From Streptomyces sp. NBC_01233 (GTDB lineage: Bacteria > Actinomycetota > Actinomycetes > Streptomycetales > Streptomycetaceae), in assembly GCF_035989305.1 (NCBI RefSeq), contig NZ_CP108514.1:4999501-5063500 (forward strand): DNA of 64,000 nt. The letters are read 5' to 3'. Below are positions 9,371 through 17,793 of the stretch, piece after piece. The position numbers and the translations under genes were made by a program. A model generated the notes under the pieces. The model was not told the DNA's origin and did not search any database. It worked only from the letters and a program-made list of their open reading frames with translations. The stretch's first letter is position 1. The number at the start of each line of letters is the position of its first letter.

Positions 9371-10186
9371 CTACGCGCGTGAGGCCGCGCCGCCCGAGGG
9401 CTCGGGTTCCGGCGCGGGGGCGGCGGGAGCCGCCTCCGGCACCAGCCCGGCTTCCGCGTCGCGCAGGGTCTCCACCTCGCGGCGGTAGAGCCGGAACCAC
9501 ATGAAGAGCACGAAGGCGACGAAGACGAACCACTCGCCGGTGTAGCCGAGGTTCTGGAAGGCCTTCAGGTCGAGCCCGGTGTTGGTCGGCGCCTGCGCGG
9601 GCACCGGAATCATCCCGTCCGCCGGGGTCTGCACGGTCAGCCAGGCGTTGTACAGGTCGTACGGGACGATGTTGACCAGCGAGGCCGCCCCGATCACCCC
9701 GAGCTGCCCGGCCGGCAGGCCGCCCCGGGAGTGGACCCCCTTCGTGCCGGAGTTCTCCGAGGACTGCAGGGCGCCGGTGACCTCGACCCGGCCGGTCGGC
9801 GGGGCCGGGGCCTTCGCCGGGTCCGCCGCTCCCGGCAGCCAGCCACGGACCACCGGGACGGCCTTGCCGGAGTCGGTCTTCAGCAGCGTCAGCACGTAGA
9901 AACCGGACTCGCCGTCGAGCCGCCGCTCCGGCACCAGCATCTGATCGGCGTACTCCCCGGCCGTGGAAGCCAGTCGGCCGGAGGTCTTCGTGTCCACCGG
10001 AAGCAGCGAGTCCAGCGGTGCGGCCACCTGCTCGTCGGGCCGCTCGGCCGTCGCCTCCCGGTGGCTGTCGACACGGTCCTCGAACCGGCCGAGCTGCCAG
10101 GACCCCATGAACAGGCAGAAGGGGACGGCGAGCGCGACGAAGACGTTGATCCCCCACCAGCGCGGGGTCAGGAGAAACCGGTGCAC
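9371..10186 (-). CDS. SURF1-family cytochrome oxidase biogenesis protein
   Basis: 271 residues from the GTG at 10186; another GTG at 10210 would add eight residues. The first membrane helix (WWGINVFVALAVPFCLFMGSWQLGRFEDR) carries the family motif GxWQxxR. A periplasmic region with the conserved VRGWLPG follows, and a second helix (WFVFVAFVLFMWFRLYRRE) lies near residue 225. SURF1 proteins help insert heme into cytochrome c oxidase. The tail is Pro/Ala/Glu-rich and probably flexible. It lies 35 nt from the peptidase gene on the same strand. Confidence 0.92.
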   Translation of the reverse strand: MHRFLLTPRWWGINVFVALAVPFCLFMGSWQLGRFEDRVDSHREATAERPDEQVAAPLDSLLPVDTKTSGRLASTAGEYADQMLVPERRLDGESGFYVLTLLKTDSGKAVPVVRGWLPGAADPAKAPAPPTGRVEVTGALQSSENSGTKGVHSRGGLPAGQLGVIGAASLVNIVPYDLYNAWLTVQTPADGMIPVPAQAPTNTGLDLKAFQNLGYTGEWFVFVAFVLFMWFRLYRREVETLRDAEAGLVPEAAPAAPAPEPEPSGGAASRA

Positions 10187-10220
10187 CCCACCACCGTACG
10201 GGGGGTGCACCGGAGCGGGA

Positions 10221-12026
10221 CTAGCGGGGCAGGTGCTTCAGCGCGAACTCCAGCTCCATCCGGACCTGCTTGATCCGCTCCTCCACGACCAGCGAGCCGT
10301 GCCCGGCGTCGTACCGGTACACCTCGTGCTCCGCGCCGCGGGCCACGAGCCGGTCCACGTAGTTGTCGATCTGCCGGATCGGGCAGCGCGGGTCGTTGAC
10401 GCCCGCCGCGATGTGGACGGGAGCCTTCACCGCGTCGACGTAGGTGAGCGGCGAGGAGGCCTCGAAGCGGTCCGGGACCTCCTCCGGGGTGCCTCCGAAG
10501 AGGGTGCGGTCCAGGGCCTTCAGCGCCTCCATCTCGTCGTGGTAGGCCGTCACGTAGTCCGCGACCGGTACGGCGGCCAGGCCCACCGCCCACGCGTCGG
10601 GCTGCGTGCCCAGGCCCAGCAGCGTCAGGTACCCGCCCCAGGACCCGCCCGACAGCACGAGGCGCGCCGGGTCCGCGAGACCCGAGGCCACCGCCCACTC
10701 CCGGACCGCCGCGATGTCCTCCAGCTCGATCAGGCCGACCCGGTGCTTGAGGGCGTCCGTCCACTCGCGGCCGTAGCCCGTCGAGCCGCGGTAGTTGACC
10801 CGCACGACCGCGAAGCCGTGGTCCAGCCAGGCCGCCGGGGTCGCCGCGAAGACGTCGCTGTCGTGCCAGGTCGGACCGCCGTGGATCTCGAAGACCGTCG
10901 GGAAGGGGCCCTCGCCGTGGCCGGCGGGACGCTGCGCGAGGGCGTGGATCCGCCCGCCCGGGCCCTCCACCCAGACGTCCTCCGCCGGCACCGACCCGGG
11001 GGCCTTGAAGCCGGGAGGGTCCAGGACGACCCCGCCCGCGGTGGACCGTACGGTCGAGGGCTCGGCGGCCGAGGACCACAGGTACTCCACGGTCCCGTCG
11101 GGCCGCGCGCCGGCCCCCGACACCGTCCCCGGCGGCGTGTCCACCCGTACGAGCTCCCGCCCGGCCAGGTCGTAGCGCCACAGCTCGCTGCGCGCCTCGT
11201 GGCTGTGAGCGACCAGCAGCGCGGATCCGTCCGGGTACCACTCGGCGCTGACGTCGCCCGGCAGGTCGATCGCGAGCTCCTCCTCGGCGCCGGTGGCCAC
11301 GTCCCACACCATCGGCTCCCAGCGGCCGCGCCGCTGGTGGCCGACGAGGAGGCGGGTGTCGCCCGGAACCGGCGCGAAGCCGAGGACCTCCAGGCCGAGC
11401 TCCTGCGTGCCGCCGCAGGAGTCGTCCAGCTCGGCGACGGTGGACCCGTCGAGGGTCAGCACGCGCAGGGAGGAGTGCATCGCGTCACCGTGCTCGGTGT
11501 GCTCGACGGCCACGAGCGTCCCGTCGTGGGACAGGTCGCCGACGCCGGCCGACTCCCGGTGCCGGTAGATCACGGTGGGCGCGGATCCGTCCGGGCGGAC
11601 CACGTGGACCGTCGAGCCGTCCTCGTCCGTGGAGCGCCCGACGACCGCGGTGCCGTCGCGGCCGATGGCCAGACCGGCGGGGTACGAGGGCTCCAGGCCG
11701 GGGGTGGCCGGCTCGTCCGGGCCGCCCCCGAAGTGCTGGCGCACCCAGGTGCCGAACTCGTCGCCGTCCGTGTCGGAGAACCACCAGATCCACTCGCCGT
11801 CGGGGGAGAGGGCGCCGTCGGTGGTGCCGTTCGGGCGGTCGGTGGCCTGCCGCTGGGCGCCGGTGGCGCGGTCCCAGGCGTAGAGCTCGAAGGTTCCGGT
11901 CGCGTTCGAGACGAAGAGCGAGCGGTCCGGGGCGTCCTCGGCCCAGTCGGGCAGCCCGACGCGCGGTGCCCGGAACCGCTTCTCCCACTCGGGCGTCTCG
12001 GGGGTGATCTCGCTGTCGCTGGTCAT
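10221..12026 (-). CDS. S9-family prolyl oligopeptidase-like serine peptidase
   Basis: 601 residues, starting MTSDSEITPETPEW at 12026; the frame stays open upstream but the codon pattern stops here. Residues 1-340 are a beta-propeller made of WD-like strands (RSLFVSNATGTFELYAWD, LSPDGEWIWWFSDTDGDE). The alpha/beta-hydrolase domain carries the nucleophile in LSGGSWGGYLTLLG, the Asp in AGVNDPRCPIRQ and the His in YDAGHGSLV. These enzymes cut short peptides after proline or related residues in the cytoplasm. Size and motif order are normal. A short Lys-rich gene is divergent from it. Confidence 0.92.
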   Translation of the reverse strand: MTSDSEITPETPEWEKRFRAPRVGLPDWAEDAPDRSLFVSNATGTFELYAWDRATGAQRQATDRPNGTTDGALSPDGEWIWWFSDTDGDEFGTWVRQHFGGGPDEPATPGLEPSYPAGLAIGRDGTAVVGRSTDEDGSTVHVVRPDGSAPTVIYRHRESAGVGDLSHDGTLVAVEHTEHGDAMHSSLRVLTLDGSTVAELDDSCGGTQELGLEVLGFAPVPGDTRLLVGHQRRGRWEPMVWDVATGAEEELAIDLPGDVSAEWYPDGSALLVAHSHEARSELWRYDLAGRELVRVDTPPGTVSGAGARPDGTVEYLWSSAAEPSTVRSTAGGVVLDPPGFKAPGSVPAEDVWVEGPGGRIHALAQRPAGHGEGPFPTVFEIHGGPTWHDSDVFAATPAAWLDHGFAVVRVNYRGSTGYGREWTDALKHRVGLIELEDIAAVREWAVASGLADPARLVLSGGSWGGYLTLLGLGTQPDAWAVGLAAVPVADYVTAYHDEMEALKALDRTLFGGTPEEVPDRFEASSPLTYVDAVKAPVHIAAGVNDPRCPIRQIDNYVDRLVARGAEHEVYRYDAGHGSLVVEERIKQVRMELEFALKHLPR

Positions 12027-12114
12027 GCGCCCCATTGTGGCCGCAGTGGTCCCCGGGATGCCGACTGCTCCGAACGGGCGCAGAGTGGAACCCGTAGCCC
12101 AAGGAGGAACGATC

Positions 12115-12282
12115 ATGGCCAAGAAGGCGCACAGCGGCCACCACATCCACCAGGACTCCGAGCGCGCGCTGGCGAAGAACACGGCCGCCGAGGCCCGCGC
12201 GAAGGCCGCGGCCAGGGACATGCAGTCGTCCGCCGCGAAGACGCGCGGCATGCAGCAGAAGGCCCAGGCCAAGCGCGGCTGA
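12115..12282 (+). CDS. Small basic Lys/Ala-rich protein, 55 aa
   Basis: A strong site AAGGAGG lies 8 nt before the ATG at 12115, which fixes the start. The product begins MAKKAHSGHHIHQDSERAL and continues as an Ala/Lys helix ending QQKAQAKRG. It has no Cys and no membrane segment. The charge and helical character suggest an RNA- or DNA-associated small protein, but no family is recognised. Confidence 0.7.
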   Translation: MAKKAHSGHHIHQDSERALAKNTAAEARAKAAARDMQSSAAKTRGMQQKAQAKRG

Positions 12283-12317
12283 GTCCGCAGGTCCGGGCAG
12301 GCCCGTAGGCTGGCGCC

Positions 12318-13619
12318 ATGCGGATGATCGTCCGGGGCGCCCGGCTGCTGCACACCTCTGGCCTGTCCGACGTCGAGGTCGCGGAGGACGGCCGGATCGC
12401 ACGCGTGATCCCGCACGACGACCAGAAGGAACCACCGGCCACCGGCATCCTCGTCGAGGCCCACGGCGCCCTGCTCAGCCCGCCCTTCGTCGAGCCGCAC
12501 ATCCACCTCGACACGGCGCTGACCGCCGGGGAGCCGCGTCCCAACGCCTCCGGCACCCTCTGGGAGGGCATCGCCTGCTGGAGCGAGCGCAAGCGGACGC
12601 TGACCCGTGAGGACGTGATCGGGCGGGCGACCGAGGTGCTGCGCTGGCAGGCGGCCCAGGGCGTGCTGCACGTGCGCACCCACTGCGACATCACCGACCC
12701 GGACCTCACCGCCCTCGACGCGCTGCTCGAAGTGCGCGACCGGGTGCGGGAGGTCATGACCCTGCAGATCGTGGCCTTCCCGCAGGAGGGCATCGCCTCC
12801 TTCCCGGACGGCGAGGCGCTGCTGCGCGAGGCGGTGGCCCGCGGGGCGGACGTCGTCGGGGCGATCCCGCACTTCGAGGACACCCGTGAGGACGGGGTGG
12901 CCTCCTTGAAGACGGCCTTCGCGCTCGCAGAGGAGCACGGGCTGCGGGTGGACGCGCACTGTGACGAGATCGACGACGAGCAGTCCCGTTTCGTGGAGGT
13001 GCTGGCCACGCTGGCCCTGCGCTCGGGGCTGCGCGAACGCGCCACCGCCTCGCACACGACGGCCATGGGCTCCTACAACGGCGCGTACAGCTTCAAACTC
13101 CAGCGGCTGCTGTCCCGTTCGGGCATCAACCTGGTCGCCAACCCCTTCGCCAACCTCAACCTCCAGGGCCGCTTCGACGCCTACCCCAAGCGGCGAGGCC
13201 TCACCCAGGTCAAGGAGATGCTGGCGGCCGGGGTCAACGTGGCGTTCGGCCACGACGACGTGATGGACCCCTGGAACGCGCTCGGCACCGCCAACCCGCT
13301 CCAGACCGCCCTCGTCGGGCTGTACGCCGCCCAGCTCACCGGCGCGGACGAGATCCCGGTGGCCTTCTCGATGGTGACGGACCGTGCGGCGCGCGTCCTG
13401 GGCCTGTCGGACGCGGAGTACGGCATCACGGAGGGCGCCCCCGCCTCCTTCGTCCTGCTCCCGGCGCCGTCGCCCGAGGAGGCGATCCGCCGTCAGGTCC
13501 GGCCCCGGTACGTCGTCTCGCGCGGCTCCGTCCTCGCCGAGACCCCGCCCGCCCCGGCCCGGCTGAACTGGCCGGGGGAGCCCCCGTCCGAGGTGGACTT
13601 CAGCCGCCGCCTACGCTGA
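12318..13619 (+). CDS. Cytosine deaminase-like amidohydrolase
   Basis: 433 residues. Metal-binding motifs of the amidohydrolase superfamily are in order: PHIHLDTAL (residues 60-68), the second-domain HCDEIDDEQSRF, SHTTAMGSYNG and FGHDDVMDPWN. The HIHLD variant, the DDVMDPW loop and the length match CodA-type cytosine deaminases and their relatives. Likely reaction: zinc- or iron-dependent deamination of cytosine or a related pyrimidine or creatinine-type ring. The next gene, an HD hydrolase, begins 6 nt downstream, so the two may act in one nitrogen-salvage pathway. Confidence 0.85.
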   Translation: MRMIVRGARLLHTSGLSDVEVAEDGRIARVIPHDDQKEPPATGILVEAHGALLSPPFVEPHIHLDTALTAGEPRPNASGTLWEGIACWSERKRTLTREDVIGRATEVLRWQAAQGVLHVRTHCDITDPDLTALDALLEVRDRVREVMTLQIVAFPQEGIASFPDGEALLREAVARGADVVGAIPHFEDTREDGVASLKTAFALAEEHGLRVDAHCDEIDDEQSRFVEVLATLALRSGLRERATASHTTAMGSYNGAYSFKLQRLLSRSGINLVANPFANLNLQGRFDAYPKRRGLTQVKEMLAAGVNVAFGHDDVMDPWNALGTANPLQTALVGLYAAQLTGADEIPVAFSMVTDRAARVLGLSDAEYGITEGAPASFVLLPAPSPEEAIRRQVRPRYVVSRGSVLAETPPAPARLNWPGEPPSEVDFSRRLR

Positions 13620-13625
13620 CGCCCC

Positions 13626-14210
13626 ATGACGTGGACCCTCGACACCAACTCGGCCCGAACCGCCCTGCAGATCGCGTCGGAGTACGCGGACCCGGCGCTG
13701 CTGAACCACTCCGTACGCTCCTACGCCTTCGGCGCGCAGTACGCGGACCAGCACGGCCTCGCGTACGACGAGGAGCTCTTCTACGTGGCGGCCCTCCTCC
13801 ACGATCTGGGCCTGACCGTGCCCTTCGACAGCCACACCCTCCCCTTCGAGGAGGCCGGCGGCCACGTCGCGCGGGTCCTGACGGCGGGCCTGGGCTGGCC
13901 GGCGGACCGCCGGGCCCGCGCCGAAGAGGTGATCGTCCTGCACATGCGGGACGACGTGACGTCGGCCGAGGACGTCGAGAGCCACCTCCTGCAGGTCGGC
14001 ACGAGCGCCGACGTCTCGGGCCTGCGCCTCTCCGAGTTCGACCCGGCCTTCACGGCCGCCCTGCTCGCCGACCACCCACGGGCCGGCTTCGGCGCCGCCT
14101 TCACCGCCCTGGTCGAGGACCAGGCGAAGCGCAAGCCCGACTGCGCGGCGGCCGCCTACGTCGCGGGCGGCGCCGCGGCCCGCATCGCGGCCAACCCTCT
14201 GGGGGCGTGA
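13626..14210 (+). CDS. HD-domain hydrolase, cyanamide-hydratase-like
   Basis: 194 residues. His28 in LLNHSVRSYAFG and the doublet HD at 59-60 (VAALLHDLGL), with a later His in EVIVLHMRDDV, form the metal site of an HD domain. The NHSxRSY motif is typical of the cyanamide-hydratase branch. Substrate is uncertain; activity on small amide or cyano compounds is only a family-level guess. It sits right behind the amidohydrolase gene, on the same strand. Confidence 0.8.
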   Translation: MTWTLDTNSARTALQIASEYADPALLNHSVRSYAFGAQYADQHGLAYDEELFYVAALLHDLGLTVPFDSHTLPFEEAGGHVARVLTAGLGWPADRRARAEEVIVLHMRDDVTSAEDVESHLLQVGTSADVSGLRLSEFDPAFTAALLADHPRAGFGAAFTALVEDQAKRKPDCAAAAYVAGGAAARIAANPLGA

Positions 14211-14328
14211 AGGCCGGCGTCAGGGCCCCGGCCGAGGTGACGGCGGCGTTCTGCGCCTCACCCCGGACCGTACGGCCGCCACCGCGGAGGTCACGCACAT
14301 CCGCCACCGCGTCGGATAGCGTGCCCGC

Positions 14329-14844
14329 ATGTCGTGGGACGAGGACGGAACGCCGCACCCGCTCGCACTGCGCCGCACCGGCCGCAGCGAACTGGAGCCG
14401 GACCGGCTGCCCGAGATCCGGGAGCTGGAGGTGCTCGGCTGGGAGCCCGCGCCCGAGGACCTGCGCTGGGTGTTCCTCCCGTACATGTGGCCCCCGGCGG
14501 CCCGTACCTGGATCCCCGACCGTTCCACCCACTGGGCGGTGGACACCTCGCTCGACGGCCACGGCCACATCACCGGCGTGGAGTGCGCCCCGCTCGCCGA
14601 GCCCGACCTGCACGACCTCGACCAGGAGACCGACGCGGCCCTCGCCGGCCTCGGGCTCCCGCCCCGCCCCCGGGGCCGCCTCTGGCTGCTCCGCCCGGTC
14701 GGCCCCTTCGCCACCGTCGGCGCGGTCCTGGACCACCTCGACGCACTGGCCGCGCAGCACGCCGTGGAGGCCGGCCCGTCCACGGCCCTCCTCGCCCTGG
14801 CGCGCACCGAACTCGCCGCACTCTCCGCACCCGACACCCCCTAG
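14329..14844 (+). CDS. Hypothetical protein, 171 aa
   Basis: Begins MSWDEDGTPHPLALRRTGR. The body is Trp- and Pro-rich (DLRWVFLPYMWPPAARTW) with an Ala/Leu helical C-terminus. I do not recognise a family. The stop codon is inside the CTAG target duplication of the adjacent IS, so the insertion left the coding sequence intact: the same TAG is restored on removing the element. Confidence 0.65.
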   Translation: MSWDEDGTPHPLALRRTGRSELEPDRLPEIRELEVLGWEPAPEDLRWVFLPYMWPPAARTWIPDRSTHWAVDTSLDGHGHITGVECAPLAEPDLHDLDQETDAALAGLGLPPRPRGRLWLLRPVGPFATVGAVLDHLDALAAQHAVEAGPSTALLALARTELAALSAPDTP

Positions 14845-16547
14845 AAGATCACTGAAAATCTGGGTTCTGGCCTCGCGTGTGCTGACGCGGGGCCAGACTG
14901 CTGTGTATGCAGGGGGAATGGGATGGCGAGAGCGTCGGCGAGGACGTGTGGGAGACCTGCCGGGAGTTGATCCCGGCCGGGGGTGTGTTCGCGTTCCTGG
15001 CCGAGCACCGCGGGGTGCTGTTCCCCGGGTCGATGTTCGCGGACATGTACCCGTCCACGAACGGGCGGCCGTCGCTGCCGCCGCAGGTCCTGGCCGTGAC
15101 GGTGGTGCTGCAGAGCCTGCACGGGCTCTCCGACTTCGAGGTCGTTCAGGAACTGCGCTGTGACCTGCGGTGGAAGGCCGCCTGCGGGCTCGGCTTGCAC
15201 GACACTGCGTTCGATCCGTCCCTTCTGACCTACTTCCGCCGCCGCCTGCAGCGCTCCAGTGACCCGAACCGGCTGTTCCACAAGGTCAGAGAGGTCATCG
15301 CGGCCACCGGCGTCCTCAAAGGCAAGCAGCGCCGTGCCCTGGACTCCACCGTGTTGGATGACGCGGTCGCCACCCAGGACACCGTCACCCAGCTCATCGC
15401 CGCGATCCGCAGGGTCATCCGCGAGGTCCCCCACGCCGAGCGGACCGCCGCGACCTGGTGCACCGCCCACGACTACACCGACCCCGGCAAGCCGAAGATC
15501 GCGTGGAACGACGAGCAGGCCCGCACCCGCCTGGTCGACGCCCTGGTCACCGACGCACTGAACCTGCTGGGCCGCCTGCCCGAGCAGGAACTCGGGGAAG
15601 CCGCGGCGAACGCCGTCGGGCTGCTGGCCCTGGTCGCGGGCCAGGACGTGGAGCCCGCCGACGACTCCGACGGCCGCGACGGGCGCTGGCGCATCGCCCG
15701 GGGCACCGTCCGCGACCGCACCGTGTCCACGGTCGACCCCGAAGCCCGTCACATCCACAAGAACCGGACCCGCCACCAGGAAGGATTCCGCGCCCACGTG
15801 GCCTTCTAGCCCGAGGCGGGAGTGTTCACCGAGGTCGCGCTGACCGCCGGCAGCGGGGCCGGCAACCACGAGGCAGCCGTCGCCCGCGACCTCCTCGCCG
15901 ACGAGGACGCGCCGGTCACCGCCCTGGGCGATGCCGCCTACGGCACCGGCGACCTGCGCGAACACCTCCAGGACCTGGGCCACGACCTGGTCCTGAAGCC
16001 CCCACCGCTCAAACCGGCGGTCCCCGGCGGGTTCACCGCCGATGAGTTCACCGTCGACACCGAACAGGGACACGTCACCTGCCCCGCCGGACACACCGCA
16101 CGGCTCGGCCGGCCACTGGCCAACGGCGCACGCCAGGCCCAGTTCAAGAAACTGTGCGCCACCTGCCCGCTCAAGGACCGCTGCACCCGCTCCAAGACCG
16201 GCCGTGTCTTCAGCGTCCACGCCCAGTACGACCTGCTCAAAGCCGCCCGCGACCAGGCCGCCACCGACCCCCACTGGCAGGCCGAGTACCGCCGATGGCG
16301 ACCACCGGTCGAGCGTGCCATCGCCTGGCTCGTCGCCAAAGGCAACCGCCGCGTCCCCTACCGAGGCGTCATCAAGAACAACACCTGGCTCCACAACCGC
16401 GCCGCCGCCCTCAACCTCCGCCGCCTGATCAACCTCGGACTCACCCGCACAGGCGGCACCTGGACGATCACCCCGGCCACCGCATAACGCGAGGAGCCAC
16501 CCAGCCCAACACCGGACGGCCCCTCAGACAAGATTTTCAGGAGCGTT
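14845..16547. mobile_element. IS1182-family-type insertion sequence with CTAG target duplication
   Basis: A 1703-bp element. Its ends share CTGAAAATCT seven bases in from each tip (14852-14861 and, inverted, 16531-16540), and the first two bases (AA) also match. CTAG is duplicated at 14841-14844 and 16548-16551. The single transposase frame covers nearly the whole element but contains a TAG at 15807-15809. Family placement rests on the transposase sequence. Confidence 0.85.
14907..16487 (+). pseudogene. IS1182-type transposase interrupted by one nonsense codon
   Basis: The frame gives 526 codons if the TAG at 15807-15809 is read through. The N-terminal part has the family domain (FLAEHRGVLFPGSMFADMYP, LSDFEVVQELRCDLRWKAACGL). 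The middle carries the first catalytic Asp (KQRRALDSTVLDDAV), and the C-terminal part has the Cys cluster (CATCPLKDRC) and the region with the final Glu (RPPVERAIAWLVAKGNRRVPYRG). The flanks HVAF and PEAGVF suggest that the original codon was GAG (Glu) changed to TAG. No frameshift is present, so inactivation by this one base appears recent. Confidence 0.88.
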
Positions 16548-16634
16548 CTAGACCGCGGTACCGGGCCTTCCCAGGCCGTGTCCGGCTCTGCTGGCTACGC
16601 TTGTCGTGAGGGGGGCACGGCGGGAGGCGGTCTC

Positions 16635-16910
16635 ATGAGGCGGCGCCATCACTTCCACATCGACCACGCCGGGCACTCGGTCAGTGCCACGGTCCAGACG
16701 GGCCACACCACCGTCGTCGAGGTGCTCGTCGACGGCAAGGAGACGGGCCATGCCACGACGCACGCCGACCACCCCGTGACCGTCCACGTCGAGCTGCCGA
16801 CGGAGCCGCCGACGCCCGTGTCGGTGCGCGCGACCGCCGGTCCGGTGCCCGCGTGCGTCTTCGAGAGCCCGGCCGCCGACCCGCAGCCCATGCAGCCCCG
16901 CCCCTTCTGA
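16635..16910 (+). CDS. Small His-rich hypothetical protein, 91 aa
   Basis: The ATG at 16635 follows GGGAGG. The start MRRRHHFHIDHAGHSVS is His-rich and followed by beta-strand-like VTVHVELPTEPPTPVSVRA. The C-terminus is Pro-rich. No membrane segment. It could be a small beta-domain protein or the remaining front of a longer gene, since the following 370 nt are repetitive, noncoding DNA. Function unknown. Confidence 0.55.
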   Translation: MRRRHHFHIDHAGHSVSATVQTGHTTVVEVLVDGKETGHATTHADHPVTVHVELPTEPPTPVSVRATAGPVPACVFESPAADPQPMQPRPF

Positions 16911-16945
16911 CGACCGGCCGCCGCCCCTGCGCCCCGCCCCGCGAA

Positions 16946-17220
16946 ATCCGGCCGCCGCGGTCGCGCTGCCGCCGCTCCGGCCGCCGCCCCGCGCGCTGCG
17001 TCGAAGTGCGGCCGTCGCGGTTGCACCGGGGCGCTGCGTCGAGGTCCGGCCGCCGCGGTCGCGCCGGGGCGCTCCGCCGACCGCAGCAACGCCCCGCGCG
17101 ACGCGTCGAAAGCAGGCCGCCGCGGTCACCCCCCGTGCGCTCCGCCGGAGCCGGCCGTCGCGGTCGCGCCGCGCGCCGCGTCGTAAACCCGGCCGCCGCG
17201 GTCGCCCCCGCGCCCGGCAG
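16946..17220. repeat. Degenerate GC-rich tandem repeat, unit about 38-60 nt
   Basis: The block CGGCCGCCGCGGTCGC (or CGGCCGTCGCGG) recurs six times, each followed by a variable GC stretch and usually by CGTCGAA or a close variant. Repeat cores begin near 16948, 17012, 17049, 17114, 17150 and 17190. No reading frame with normal codon use crosses it. It separates the small His-rich gene from gene fragments and may mark a rearranged junction. Confidence 0.6.
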
Positions 17221-17286
17221 CCCCCGCGCCCGGCCGCCCCTCCTGCCGGCCGCCGAAGCCGCGTCCGCGCGCTCCGCCTTCCCCTC

Positions 17287-17490
17287 CTACCGGCCGCCCT
17301 TGCGCTCCTGCGTCGCCGCCCGGATCTCCTCCGTCGCCTCGCGGAACGCGGGGGCCGCGTGGGAGAAGTAGTCGAAGAGCAGGTCCAGTTGGTCCGGCGT
17401 GTATCCGGCGAGTACCTCGCCGATCCGCTTGCGGGCCGGGCCCACGGCCGCCTCGACGCCCGCCAGCGCGTCCGGCACCGCCTCGACCAC
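17287..17490 (-). pseudogene. C-terminal fragment of a MarR-type regulator
   Basis: 67 codons encode GYTPDQLDLLFDYFSHAAPAF, then REATEEIRAATQE. This is the dimerisation helix that ends many MarR-family regulators. The winged-helix part is missing: going upstream in frame a TAG is met within about 15 codons. It lies back to back with an SDR fragment, a usual MarR partner, so both look like remains of one deleted locus. Confidence 0.55.
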
Positions 17491-17559
17491 GACCTTGATG
17501 GAGCGCTTCTCCTTCCTCTACTCGCCCGCCATGGCCCCCAAGGCGGAGAGGTGACCGCC

Positions 17560-17793
17560 ATGATCACCGGCGCCACCGAGGGCATCGGCCGCGCCTTCGT
17601 CCTCGCGCTGGCCGCCGAGGGCCGCACCGTCACCGCCGTCACCGCCCTGCGCCGACGCCGCCGCCCCACCGTCGTCCCCGGCCGGGCCAACGCCCTCCCC
17701 GTCGCGGCGACCCGGTTCCTCCCCCGCACCGCCGCCCTCTCCCTCCTCGCCGACGGCACCGGGGTCACTGCCCCGCGGAGAGCTCGCCGCTGA
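17560..17793 (+). pseudogene. Internally deleted short-chain dehydrogenase (SDR) remnant
   Basis: 77 codons. The first residues MITGATEGIGRAFVLALAAE are a perfect SDR cofactor loop (TGxxxGIG). About 25 residues later the sequence jumps to VVPGRANALPVAATRFLPR, which resembles the C-terminal region of the same kind of enzyme. The catalytic Ser-Tyr-Lys part is absent, consistent with an in-frame internal deletion. It overlaps the 3' end of the sulP gene on the other strand. Confidence 0.55.

Noticed and set aside
9963..12308. 781-codon plus-strand frame opposite the S9 peptidase and SURF1 genes
   Set aside because: Shadow of two well-recognised minus-strand genes.
16946..17220. CRISPR array
   Set aside because: Repeats are degenerate and GC-rich with unequal, non-unique spacers, and no cas genes are present.
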